A stretch of 64,000 bases of DNA from Chamaea fasciata (taxonomy: Eukaryota; Chordata; Aves; Passeriformes; Sylviidae): the NCBI GenBank assembly GCA_029207755.1, contig JARCOQ010000005.1, positions 65,731,414 to 65,795,413 on the forward strand. The letters are read 5' to 3'. Below the pieces are notes generated by a model, which saw only the letters and a program-made list of their open reading frames with translations, was not told where the DNA came from and did not search any database. Both the position numbers and the translations under genes were made by a program. Within the stretch, counting starts at the first letter, position 1, and each line of letters begins with the position of its first letter. Below are positions 1 to 63,165 of this stretch, in pieces.

Positions 1-37805
<37,805 letters not shown>

Positions 37806-39690
37806 AGTTTGTTTTTAATGTTTCCCTTCTCTCCCACACATGTTGCTTGTTCATAAAAGGTGAGGGTAGCAGAGTATGTGCTACTTCAAATGTTTGCTGT
37901 CTAGATGTCAGAGAGCTATTTAATGTATATGACTGTTTTAAAATGAAAATCTCTAATAAGGGATGTGGAGTAATAATTAGTCTTCTAAGTGGACTCTTTT
38001 GGTACAACTCTGCATTCACGTTGTTCCCAGCATGTATCTTACCAAAGAAAGGAGGTCTGACCTCTGCAGTTGTGCCAGTCAGCTGTGCCCCACCCTGCTC
38101 ACACAGCCTGAGAGCATCTGATCTTCAAAGGACCTATTTTGCATTTTGAAATGAGAACTCTTTGTTTGGATATGTGATATTAAAAGATCCTATTTCACTT
38201 GGAGTATATTGTGCACCTTTTGGCACTGAAGTATGAGCCCAAGGTAAGATTATGTGGATGTCCTGCAGGCAGGTGCTGCACTAGGATGGTGCGTGGGTGC
38301 CCAGTTACCCTGTGTCACATCTGGTGACCTGCTGGATACAGGGGCATTCCTGAACAGAAGTGCTGTTGCCAGGGAGCATGCGTGCAGTGACCCCAGTTGG
38401 GTGCTGCCCACAGCTGCGCTCACGTGGAGTTGATCCAGTCGTGTTGTGTGTTGTGCTTAAGCTGTTTGTGGTGGATGTGGCTGGTTCATTGTGGGCTTCC
38501 TAAAACCCAGCCTTCTGGTGTGCATGTGTGCTTACTGCCTAGGGAGTAACTCACCACAAGGGTGTTACGCACCTGGAAAACCCGATGGGACCAAGGATGT
38601 GACCAGAGCACGATTATGTAATGCCAGCTCTGTTGGGACCATCAGCGTATCAGCAGATCCTAGACAAATAGCACAAGCAAGTTGACCTCAGGAAACTGCT
38701 GGTGGAAGATGATGGAGGGGGTAAATGTGGAGCGATGGAAGCTCAGCCAAGTGCCAAACACAAGTAATGGTGTATTACAATGTGAATAGATGTTAGAGAT
38801 CTTCAAAAGCTGGAGTAAAATGCTTGAGTTTTGGATATAAACACAATTAGGGCAACGAATCTTGTATTTAAAAATTAATTGGTGGCAAGCCTTCAGCAAG
38901 ATGGTGGAAAGTTTGTGGCAGCAAACTTCAGTAGCCCTGGGCTTTGGTCTTCACCCTTGTCTAAACCTTATACTGCTTACCCTGGCGTGGTACAGACCAG
39001 CTCTGCACCAAGCCCACAGTTGCCCTGGTGCTTTTAGAGGGACTGCTGACCTAAAGGAGAGCAGAAAGAAAAAAACCCCCATGTGTTGAGTGCCAGGACA
39101 GCAGCCTAGGATTGTTTAGATTTGTGCTCTCCACAGTAAGCTTTCCTCTTCCTTCCCTGCCACCAAGCAAAGCCTAGTTTTGCTTTCAGCCTTGCAAGAT
39201 TTCTCAGGATGGAGCATAAATAAAACTGCTTCTGACCGCATACAGGCTAGTGAAGTGAAAAGTGTGCCCAGCCTTCTGACTTATATGTTTTTAGTGCAAA
39301 CAGCTTTCATTTGTGCCACTGAGTTAGCACAGAAACCGTGGTTAGAATTTGTCCTGACCTGCATCCAAGCATCTGAAGTGGGAAAGTCCTGGGACCTTGC
39401 AGAGCACACTACAGATCTTCTAACTTCAAATGCCAACATAGAGACCTGCATGAAAGATGCCATGATACATTCTATGTGACAGCACAGCTGCTCTGTCCCT
39501 CTTTTTCAGTGCTGACTCTGAGCCAAGTTCAGTTTTTGAAGTGGTGTGGACCATCAATAGTCTTAAATTTGCACAGGGTTTCTTTTCCTGGCATCCCTCC
39601 ACTTCTGCTTTCCCTGGTTCTACTGGAGAATGAGATCTCACCATCTGAGGAACTACTATGGCTGTTTCGAGTAGTGGGAGGATTTCAGGG
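37806..39690. other. Intergenic region between EP300 and the endogenous retrovirus
   Basis: About 1.9 kb without a recognised gene. Open frames are short and unlike known proteins. No clear CR1 or LTR was seen. Confidence 0.6.
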
Positions 39691-39707
39691 TGACAACAAA
39701 ATTCGGG

Positions 39708-40122
39708 TGTCATCTGTATCTCTCTTGCTATTATCTCTCTTGCTATTCAGTCCTGTCCAAGTTAGAGTAAGCTGTTTCACTCCTATTTATTAGACTCTTG
39801 AACCAACAAAAAGAATTCACACTCTAAGTTCTAGCAATCCAGTCAGATACTGATTGGTCAGTTACAACAATACTAATGGTTTTACTCAAATAATGTGTAG
39901 TTCAGTGATGTAAACTTTCTAATGTCTGACCTTCCAATGTCCAAGCTCTCTCAGCCTCTCCCCATCTGACAGAGGCTCCAGTCTTCTCCTCACCGTGGTG
40001 TCCCTTTACTGGATTCTCTATGCCCATGTCTCTTACACTGGGTAGCCCAAACACCATATAACTCAACAAACCCAAGACAATGTTGATAGTAGTCACCTCG
40101 TCATTAGACAACTGTTGTAACA
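39708..40122 (-). repeat. Possible 3' LTR or LTR-like end of the retrovirus
   Basis: On the - strand this region has a TGTTACAACAG-like start near 40,122, a CCAAT box (gaccaatcag), an AATAAA-containing segment (gtctaataaatagg) and an end ...gatgaca at 39,708. It does not visibly resemble the 660-bp LTR on the other side, except for a shared 12-mer (gtctcttacact at 40,028-40,039 and 45,397-45,408). Identity as an LTR is tentative. Confidence 0.3.
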
Positions 40123-40381
40123 GCAAAATGAGCTACAGCAGTTCCTAGCAGGCCAAGACAAGCCCAGGCAAAACCTGACAGAGCCTCATGTTAACGCAGA
40201 GCTTGTGGCCTCTTACTGACAGTGACAGCACCATGACAAGGCTGACATAGATGATGTGATGGTTACAGCCATTCCAGCTTTTGTTTCATTTTCTCAGCAC
40301 GTTTCCCAGTGTATGATACACAGTTTGTCTGCAAGAAACTCCACCTCCTGTTTCCAATATGGTCTTTTTGCTGTTTCCCGT

Positions 40382-41640
40382 TTAGCCAAATTCATCTGCT
40401 GTTGGAGGTCTAATTTTCGCTGTTTGGGTAGTACGTCTCCTGTCAATAACTTTGGGAGTGTCTCTTGCAAAAGAGGTCTGGACTAAACGGTGTGCCTCCA
40501 TTATAGATGCCAAGTGTGTCAACTTCTTCATCATTTTCCAGTTTAGAATGTATAAAATGACTGGTAAAACAAAACCAATCAAAACCAAAATCAAAAGAAC
40601 AACAATGGGATGACACACTTTGTTCAGGATACCTGTAGCAGTAGGTGACCATCCAAAAAGGGTATCCTACCACCTGTATTCAGCATCCTTTTTGACCCTT
40701 TCTAAAACATGATGTATTTCTTTCACATCATGATGGACTGTCACTAAAGTTTTCTGTCCATTTTTCTTGATCTTTTCCAAAATTCCTACTAAGTCTTGGT
40801 GAAGCAACAATTGCTTAATAAAGTCAGATTAATTCCAATGAGGACAGGCATTATCTGGTGAAACGGTAAAATTTGATTGTAAAATGTGATAGGATGTTAC
40901 TGGGGCTGAGTAAGAAAAGTCACATCCTGTAATTGTGGTAAAATTGCAGACACAAAAATTTGAGTGATTCTTATGATTCACTACTATTTCTTCTACAAAC
41001 ACTACATCACAAGCAGTTCTAAAGCATGCACGCCCATTGCCTATATATATTAGCACTGTTTCAGAAGTCTGGTTAGGGTTAATTTCTAAGTGGCAGATAT
41101 TTTGTTCTGTGTCCAAACAAATGTCTTGAGCTATGATTGCTTTAACAATATCAAGTGCACTAAGGCATTACATATAGTTATTACAAAAGCTGTAACTGTG
41201 TTGGTATTGGGGTTATAGGTAAAGTTTACCAATTTCCACCAGGATTGGAATTCCTTTTCAAAATCATTTGCATTGTCCCAAATTATTTTCCGAATTTCAG
41301 TAGGAAAAGTGCCTTCTTCTCCTTCCCTTATGATTGAGGCAACAACTGTCTGCATCAAAAGCTGTGTCTGGATGCAGCTAAGAGCCAAAGAAACATTGTT
41401 TTGTGTAGCACCAAGAGCATCAATTATCATTTTGTGATCATTCACATTTGCCTTTTCCCAATTTGGTAATACGTTTGATAGCGACCACTGATGTGTCCCC
41501 AAAGCCAATAAGGATAATTGCAATGGTTGTTATAATTTGTATAAATCCCTAGTTGTAACAGCCAATTTGTTCATTAATACTACTGAATCAATACTGTTTA
41601 AAATTCCCAATTTAAGATATTTATCATGGTTTATATGGCC
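40382..41640 (-). pseudogene. Retroviral env-like region, broken
   Basis: On the - strand, several frames separated by stops encode an envelope-like protein: a Trp/Asn-rich ectodomain (QSWWKLVNFTYNP), a Cys-rich segment with several N-x-S/T sites (41,116-40,829), and a hydrophobic anchor (VVLLILVLIGFVLPVILYI near 40,580) with a basic cytoplasmic tail ending at 40,382. No typical gammaretroviral CX6CC segment was seen. At least three stops or frameshifts interrupt it. Assignment rests on position downstream of pol and on glycoprotein-like features, not on a recognised family. Confidence 0.55.
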
Positions 41641-42440
41641 TCCATGTCCCTCGGAGTTCTCCTGTAAAAAGTAAGCACAACAGAATCTGCCACCAGAAGG
41701 CAGAAAGTTAGAATGATGGAAATTCTCCAGTGTGCATTTATTCGATAGTCTTTCCCTAGAGCATCAAAGGTTACCCATGTGTATTTATTCAGAGGGGGTT
41801 TTAGCACTAGTGGTACCTCTCCCACTGTGGGGAGGTCCACCAAAACAGGTTGTCCAGGGTAATGTGCTGGATTCTTGCAATCACTTGGTCCCTGTAGTGA
41901 GGGGACTATGCTTGGAGCTGTTGGGCCAAAAGGAAAAGCATCAGTAAACCAAGGACTTGCTGGCTGTTCGTGGGAAAAGGGAAGGGTAATGACTGAGGCA
42001 GGTTTGTCTTGGATGCTACCCAAGTTTTCTGCTTCTTGTACTGCCAGTTTTTTCACAGCTCCTTCAGTTATTGAGAAGATGTTACAATAGTATTCAATCT
42101 GAGCACACCACTTTCTTACTGAGGCTGTCTGGGCCACCCCGTCAGGTGGGGGAGTCCCAGTAGTGACTGACTTAAAAACTTGGAAAGGCCCTCTCCAAAC
42201 AACTGGTTGTTGTTGTACAATCTTCTCTACTTCTATGAGAACTAGGCTAACCACAAACAAGCCTTTTTCCCAGGTAGTATACCTCTTTTCAGCATCTCTG
42301 AAACCACGGGAATAAAAACCAACAGGCCATGTCGGACCCTCAGGACCCCACTGCCATATGTGTACTGACAACCCTGAGGAAGCAAATCCCCATTCCCCCT
42401 GGAAAGGATCTATAGGATGAATAGGGCCAAGGGCTTGGTG
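41631..42440 (-). pseudogene. Retroviral pol remnant: RT connection, start of RNase H, integrase C-terminus
   Basis: The frame 42,371-41,631 on the - strand opens with an RT-connection-like segment (WPVGFYSRGFRDAEKRYTTW) and reaches a WFTDA motif resembling the start of RNase H. It then passes directly into a PGQPVLVDLPTVGEVPLVLK segment that looks like an integrase C-terminal domain, and on into the env leader. The rest of RNase H and the integrase DDE core are absent, which suggests an in-frame deletion of more than 1 kb. Domain names are from memory of ERV-L-type pol. Confidence 0.6.
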
Positions 42441-42449
42441 AGCAGAGCT

Positions 42450-43400
42450 TCAAAAATCAGTAACTGCATTGCTTCTTCTTGAGAAGCAGTCCATTCCCAT
42501 TTTACCCCTTTTTCTCAGTAAGTTATAAAGAGGTCTGGCAATTATAGAAAAATCTGAAATGTGTTTTCTCCAAAACACTAATAATCCCAAGGCATGCTGT
42601 AGATCTTTCCTGGACTCAGGCACTTTAATTTGATCTAAGGAGGTTAGGGTGCCAGGTGGGATGCATGTCATACCTCCTTTCCACCAGATTCCTAAAAATT
42701 TCACTTCTTGAGAAGGTTTTTGTATTTTCTCTGAGGGGATCTGCAAACCAAGGCTTTCTAAGTAGGAAATTATTTTCTGTTGAACACCCCCCACTTGCTG
42801 TGGCTTATTGTTTAAAACTTGTGCTAGGGAGTGCTGTGGCTTGTTGCCCAAGGCCTGTGGAGGAGGAGGTGCGCTGGATTGTTGGTTGGATGATTCCAAC
42901 ACAATAGGTTTGGGATGGGGCCAATTAGAAATTATTTTAGCCAATTTATCATAAGGCAATTTATCCATTATTTCTCGCAGCTTTCCCCTTTTCAGTCCTA
43001 GTGACCACAGTTGCTGACGGTTGGAAATTTGTTTTCCCTTTTCTGATTTTTCATTAGGAGAGGCAATGTGCCTGACTCCTCTGGGTTTTTCTTGTTTGTC
43101 CTCTGGGTACTTCACTGGTCCATATTTTCTACTGTAACTTATTAACTCCTCTGCAACCTCACTCCATGTCCAAACTTTATGACTGCTGTTATATTGTGTG
43201 CTAGGAGTAGTAAAAGGTGAGGAGTCAGTGGAGTCAGTGGAACCAGTGTGATCTCTTGTATGGCCAAGAAATCTTTCAAGTCTATCTACCGGAGAGATAG
43301 ATGCTATCGTTTTTTGAAGAAGAATTGCTGTTGGTTTAAGAGACTCTGGCAAACCTCTAATTAAAGGGGTCATAATCTCAAGTGTAACAGGCTGTTGCAT
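42450..43400 (-). pseudogene. Retroviral gag 3' part fused to reverse-transcriptase C-terminus
   Basis: The frame 43,400-42,450 on the - strand starts in a gag-like region (LPESLKPTAI, then a Lys/Gln-rich stretch with short repeated QxLxNKPQ units). Near 42,790 it continues straight into the thumb/connection of reverse transcriptase (EVKFLGIWWKGG, LVFWRKHI). Protease and the RT palm with its catalytic aspartates are missing. Shortly before 42,450 the frame shifts relative to the downstream pol segment. Confidence 0.65.
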
Positions 43401-44319
43401 TGGTGACTAATAGCCAGAGATTAATTTTCTTTCATGTATCATTTGCAAGCATGCAGCTTTGTGTATGTTTTCTAGGAGTTGGTCTGAGGTGCCGACTATT
43501 GCCAGAGGGTCACCCCTCTCAAGGGGGTTTAACCCCCCTGCCCAGTAAGCTGCACACTGTGTCAGGGACCATGGAGCATGTGTGTTTCCTGTTGTTAAGA
43601 AAACTCCATGTCCCCAATAGCCACTTGCTTCTTGTTCACTTAATTTAATTTGGTCGCCCTCTGTGAGGGAAACTCTAAAAACATACTCCGTCTCTGATTC
43701 ACTAGGGAGGCGGGAGTATTCTTTCTTTAGTTAATTCAGTGGCTGTGTATGGTATTTCTTTGGTGGTTATGTGGGGATCACGATCTTCTTCATTTATATA
43801 ATTATATTCTGGTTTAATGAGAGGTCTCAAGTTGGAGCAACAGTGTTCCCCACAATTTTGCATGTGTACTAATTCTTTCTGAGGGTATATTTGTTTATTG
43901 TTGTATGTCTCCTTTCCTTTTATTTTTCCTTCTATGGGTGAATCTGCAGATTTTAAGTTTTTACTTCGCCCTTCTGCAAGGGAAATCTGCAGCAAATAAT
44001 TCTGATTTCTTTCCTGTTCTAATTGTTTTTGCAAAGCTTCTACCAAATTCTGCAGGGATTCTATTACTGATTTTTCTTCACTTACCCATTCAAAACGGGT
44101 TTCTATGGCTGCCGAAAGACAGGCCCCCAAAACTGAGCAAAGAATGGTTTTATTTCTGCCCAGTTTGTATCTAGCATCATGTTGCAAAGAATATATTCTA
44201 TCTACAATGTTTTCAAAGTTAAACCAATTATTCTGTGCTCACCTTTCTCCGTCTGGAGAAGGTCTAGCACCATGTTTCGCTAGCAAAGCATAAAATGCAT
44301 TCTTATGTTTTTCACTCAT
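43401..44319 (-). pseudogene. Retroviral gag 5' part, broken
   Basis: A likely gag ATG lies at 44,319 on the - strand, about 400 bases downstream of the LTR. It is followed by an in-frame TGA at 44,241-44,239. The frame then stays open to 43,702 and includes a Glu/Gln-rich predicted coiled coil (LQNLVEALQKQLEQERNQN). A frameshift near 43,710 moves the continuing gag-like sequence to another frame, which itself meets a TAG just before 43,400. Confidence 0.6.
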
Positions 44320-44721
44320 TTTGTGAAGGGACCAAAACCACTCTCAGGGAGGTACGCTTAAAGTTACACCAAAGGCACAGCTAAAATTGTGTTTCCCTTC
44401 GCTTCCCTGGAATGGGTGAGGAGACCAAAACTGCCTGGGAGGTTCACCTTAGTTACAAATAATTGTCTCCTCAACTACACCAAGCAGCCCAAAAGACACA
44501 AAAACTAACTACAGTCCCATCTTTTGCACAATGAGATCTTTTTGTGAAATCCTGATGACAGGGAGTGCTATTCACCTGGGTATATACAGTTTGCAGGAAT
44601 TTTCCCTCGACCCCCTTGCTTTCTAACAGCGCTCACCAAAGTGGCGTGCTAGGTGCGGCTGAGACAAGGGTCCTTCCCCTATTACAAACTATATAAAACC
44701 CGCAACCCCTCTGTCCATCAA

Positions 44722-44740
44722 GATCCTGTCCGTGACACCA
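44722..44740 (-). other. Primer-binding-site-like sequence of the retrovirus
   Basis: On the - strand this reads TGGTGTCACGGACAGGATC, six bases after the LTR end. A TGG start fits pairing with a tRNA CCA terminus. The best match I can recall is a vertebrate tRNA-Ser(CGA), with about three mismatches in nineteen. That assignment is from memory and uncertain. Confidence 0.5.
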
Positions 44741-44746
44741 ATTTAA

Positions 44747-45406
44747 TGTCACGATCCGCTCACACAAGCGGGGTTCGTGATGGTTCGTTTTAGGGATCTC
44801 AGAGCACAAAAGACACAGCGGGGGACAAACTCAGTTTATTCAATCACAAATGCACCTTTATTTAGTGCCAACAAATGCGATAGTGGGGAGACAAAAGAGA
44901 ATAGTAAGAAAGACAGAAAAAGAGGGGAAGGGGATTATAGCTACCAACATGGAGGGTCGAGTCCTCGAGGCTTTTGAAGATGCCTATAGACGCGATCTTC
45001 TCCAGTGGGGTGATCACAAAGTCTGTGGTTAACTCAGGAGCTCTTATAGTCCTCTCCGAAGCGACAGGCAGTTGACCAAACAGGTGGGGGAAATCATTGC
45101 AGTGTGTTCATTTAGAGAACTCAGAACAAGTCGGTCGTCAGCAGGTACAATGTCAACCAGTACAAGTCAGCAGGCGCAGTCACTTCACCATGACTTACTC
45201 ATTGTTTCTGCTCAGGTTCTGATGTTCGGATATGTGTGCTGGGTGTTTTCCATCAAACACACCTGCAGGCAGCACTTGGCCAACATCCCACCTCAGCCAG
45301 GCCATAACTCTTGTATTGAGATTTTAAAGTCCCTTTTAGGGGTTTCAGTCTCTATCCTTGACGATGGTCGTGAGGCAGATGAGGGATCTTCTGACCGTCT
45401 CTTACA
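44747..45406 (-). repeat. 5' LTR of the endogenous retrovirus (660 bp)
   Basis: On the - strand it begins TGTAAGAGAC and ends CGTGACA, the usual TG...CA ends with short inverted termini. It has a TATA-like ctataag (plus 45,043-45,049) and two AATAAA signals about 190-210 bases further on (plus 44,857-44,862 and 44,835-44,840), consistent with U3-R-U5 order. The primer-binding-like site follows at once. Confidence 0.8.
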
Positions 45407-47769
45407 CTTGCTTTTTGGGGTTTTGTTTTGGTTTGGGGATTTTTGTTTGTTTGATTTTTTTTTTTAATTTGGACAAAAATTACTTACTGTTTCATTAGTA
45501 TTTGTATGTAGAGTTGTGTTGACATATATTGACTCATCTAATCTGGTAATAAAATAGCAAGGAAGGACAGGCTAATTTAGTATTTGTGCCCTTAACTGGG
45601 TTGCCTGATGGGTCTGGGGTTGGATTATTTTTTCACTATACAAGCTGTTCAATTACTATGTCTATTGTACAGTGTAGCTTGTACAGTGTATAGTGTCAAG
45701 TGGCTGTAAATGCAGAACATCAGTGTAACATTAAGGATGATCTGACAAGGGTTTTCTGCAAGCTCCTCAGCCCTCATGAGAGATCTAGAAAACAGCAACT
45801 GCTCAAATCTCCCACCTGCAAGTAGGCTGTTTCCTGTTCTTACATTGTGCAGGACATGCATCTCTTCCTTTCACAGTTATCTTGGTAAAATTAGTCTGCC
45901 AAAGGTTAAGTAGAATACGTTTTCTTCTATTATTCCGTTTGCCTGTTGGTTTTCCAAGATTATCTACCCTATTTTCCTTTTTCAAAGACAATACTGTGAA
46001 TGTATAGCCAAGGCTTACATGTCTATAAATACCTTTTCTTCAAAATTATTCCCTTCCCAGTCCTCATGACAGAAATTAAACCCTTCAATGTCTTTTGGTT
46101 TTTCACAGCATCAGCCAGGAGGAGCCTTATGAAAGCCATGTGCCACTTACCACTGCACAAAAGAATTTGGAAGTCCTTTAACCAAATGGCTGCCACTTAG
46201 TGCTGGAAGTGAAAAAAGGCCCCTGGAGCACCAGGATTCTCATGAGCTCTTTGAAACAACAGAGTAGAAAACTGAAAAAGGAGGCTTTGGAGAAGCAGCA
46301 GATGAATTTATGAAGCCTGGGGACCTGGAACATGAGCTCTGCATCCCAGAGCTTGGGTGAGAGGACAGTCCCAGAAGATAAGCACAAAGAGTCAGTGAGA
46401 CGAGGCTCCTCAAGGAAGTTGTGGTAATGAGGGACAGAGCAGATGCTGAAGTACAAGAGCTGCACACCTTGGAGCTGAGCATCTGAGGAAGTAGCCTGGC
46501 CCCCTGTCCTGCAGCAATAATCCCTCCCATTGCAGCTGGGACTCCTTCTGTCATTGCACCTGACAACAGCCCTTTGATACTGATCTTTCTACAATTTTTA
46601 CTGCAGATGATGTCAAAACACAGACCAAGCTCAGAACAGCAGTAGGGAAGGAGAGGGGAAAAGTGAAGTCTAATCTAAGTGTTGGGTTTTAGTTACCTGA
46701 GACTGTCAGTGCTGTTCTCTCCCTAAAAAAAAAGAAGTTGGCTTTACAGAACGATTATGATTATTGTTACATAAGTTTTTATTATTGAAAAGAAATTAAG
46801 TATTCCTCAATCAAATTTAACTTGATTCACATTAAAATTAATTAATTTAAATACTATTATTTTTTAAAAGGCTTATGTAGAACTGCAATGAAAAATGAAC
46901 AACCATGGTGTAGGGACTGCCATTAAGCTTGTTCTGTGTCAACACAGAACTTGTTTCTACTTAAGCCTCCAAGAAACCTTGAGCCAACCTGTGTGTGACC
47001 TAAGAGAGCAGTGCTGCTTATTCCACTCTGGGAACGGAGCAGGGGATGCACACCAGTTACAGCTCACAATGTGTTCCATGAAAGATTATTGCAGTAGAAA
47101 GACTTAATGAGCCTTTAATTTTTTATTGTGTCTTTTCTGGAAACAGCTTTGCTGTCTGCCATGCCATGCAATGTCTAGCAGTATTTACAAGGGAGTTAAC
47201 AGTCATTATGATTTATTTCATTATTAACTATATTACTGTAAAGCAATTTTCTATTTTTAATATTGTGGAGGATTATTTGGAAAACCTGAACGTGGAGGAT
47301 CCCTGATGCTATGGAAATTTGCTGATCAAGTTGCACACTGGCTTTGCCAGCTCTCCGCCACTGTCCCTCTGTAATTAGGCTGTGACCACTGCTCTGAATT
47401 CTCAGTGTGTTTCACATGGATAGTGACACTCCTTTGTGTTTAGATCAACAGGCTGTACCTCATGTTAGAGCCTTTGGATCGTCTGGAAGAGCAGTCCATG
47501 TGTAAAGTAAGCCTTTGGAATGAACCTTTTCCATGCTGCTTTACTCCCACCTGCAGTTAAGACGGTACAGTTGCGCTTCACACATTCTTTGTTCAGCCGC
47601 TCACTACAAAGCCTGTACAGACTAGGAATGCACAATGCAGCCTTTTTTGTTTGTTTTTTTTTTCTCCTACAATGTCAACACAGTCACAGTAATAACAAAA
47701 TAAAAGGGGTAAGGTGGAACTCCAGGGACTTAGCTTTACATAAGCTTCTTGACAGGCTGACAGAGTTGC
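45407..47769. other. Intergenic region between the retrovirus and the L3MBTL2-proximal CR1
   Basis: About 2.4 kb, AT-rich in places (46,750-46,870), beginning with T/G-rich sequence next to the LTR. No gene with splice or homology support was recognised. Confidence 0.6.
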
Positions 47770-48120
47770 GATTGTTCAGCCTGGAGAAGAGAAGGCTCCG
47801 GAGAGACCTCACTGCAGCATTGTAGTACCTGGAGGGGGATTATAAAAGGAAGGAAGGTGGACTTTCTATAAGAGCACGTAGTGACAGAACAAGGGGCACT
47901 GGTTTTAGAATGAAAGAGGGTAGATTGAGATTAGATACAGGAAGAAAATCTTTACTGTGAGAGTGGTGAGGCACTGTGCGAGTCCCATCCCCGGGAGAGT
48001 TTAAGGCCAGGTTGGATGGGGCCCCGAGCAACATGCTCTAGTGAAAGGTGACCCTGCCCTCTGCAGGGGGTTCGAACTGGATTATCTTTAGAGTACCATC
48101 CAATCCAAGCCATTCTGGGA
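47770..48120 (+). mobile_element. CR1 LINE 3' fragment, + orientation
   Basis: CR1 hallmarks appear in order: gttcagcctggagaagagaa, ggctccggagagacctcact, aaagagggtagattgagatt, gtggtgaggcactgtg and caggttggatggggcccc. It breaks off just before the L3MBTL2 CpG-rich promoter. The frame ending FSLEKRRLRRDLTAAL is CR1-derived. Confidence 0.85.
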
Positions 48121-48232
48121 CCGAGTGAGCTAACCACAAACTACAAGAAGAAACGCAGCAGGGGAGGTGGCAGCGGGGCCCGGTCTGTTCCACGGCAGGA
48201 CCGCCGCGAGGGGCCATGGCCGCGGGAAAAGA

Positions 48233-48255
48233 ACTACAGCTCCCGTCGTGCCGCG
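48233..48255 (+). promoter_or_regulatory. L3MBTL2: ZNF143/STAF-like element
   Basis: The sequence actacagctcccgtcgtgcc and the following bases resemble the ZNF143 consensus (ACTACAAYTCCCAGMATGC), with a few substitutions at the right-hand half. Such sites are common at CpG-island promoters of housekeeping and chromatin genes. Confidence 0.6.
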
Positions 48256-48313
48256 CGGGCATCGCGGCGGGAACAAGCTCCCCACTGGTTTGCTCTGCTT
48301 TCCGCTGCTCTCG

Positions 48314-48321
48314 CCAATCGG
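48314..48321 (+). promoter_or_regulatory. L3MBTL2: CCAAT box
   Basis: ccaatcgg, a good NF-Y core (CCAATCRG), about 70 bases upstream of the proposed start codon. Confidence 0.55.
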
Positions 48322-48348
48322 ATGCACAGCTCATGGGGAACGGTCTCC

Positions 48349-48358
48349 ACGCGCATGA
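48349..48358 (+). promoter_or_regulatory. L3MBTL2: NRF1-like half site
   Basis: acgcgcatga carries the GCGCATG core of the palindromic NRF1 motif, but the second half is imperfect (gagg). Confidence 0.35.
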
Positions 48359-48384
48359 GGCGGGCTGGTGGCGTCCCAGGACCG

Positions 48385-63165
<14,781 letters not shown>

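Larger units (their letters stand above)
39708..45406 (-). mobile_element. Defective endogenous retrovirus, ERV-L-like, antisense to the host genes
   Basis: Read on the - strand the order is LTR (45406-44747), primer-binding-like site, gag remnants, truncated pol, env-like region, then an unresolved 3' end near 40,125-39,700. The pol C-terminal RT segment (VKFLGIWWKGG, LGLLVFWRKHI) and the GFYSRGFRDAEKRYTTWEK block resemble class III ERV-L. Several stops, frameshifts and two large internal deletions make it non-functional. The left boundary is uncertain and no target-site duplication was found, so the extent given is a best estimate. Confidence 0.75.

Noticed and set aside
37806..39690. A possible antisense transcript near the 3' end of EP300, as annotated in human
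   Set aside because: Nothing in the sequence itself (conserved exons or splice pairs) supports a gene here. It would need transcript data.
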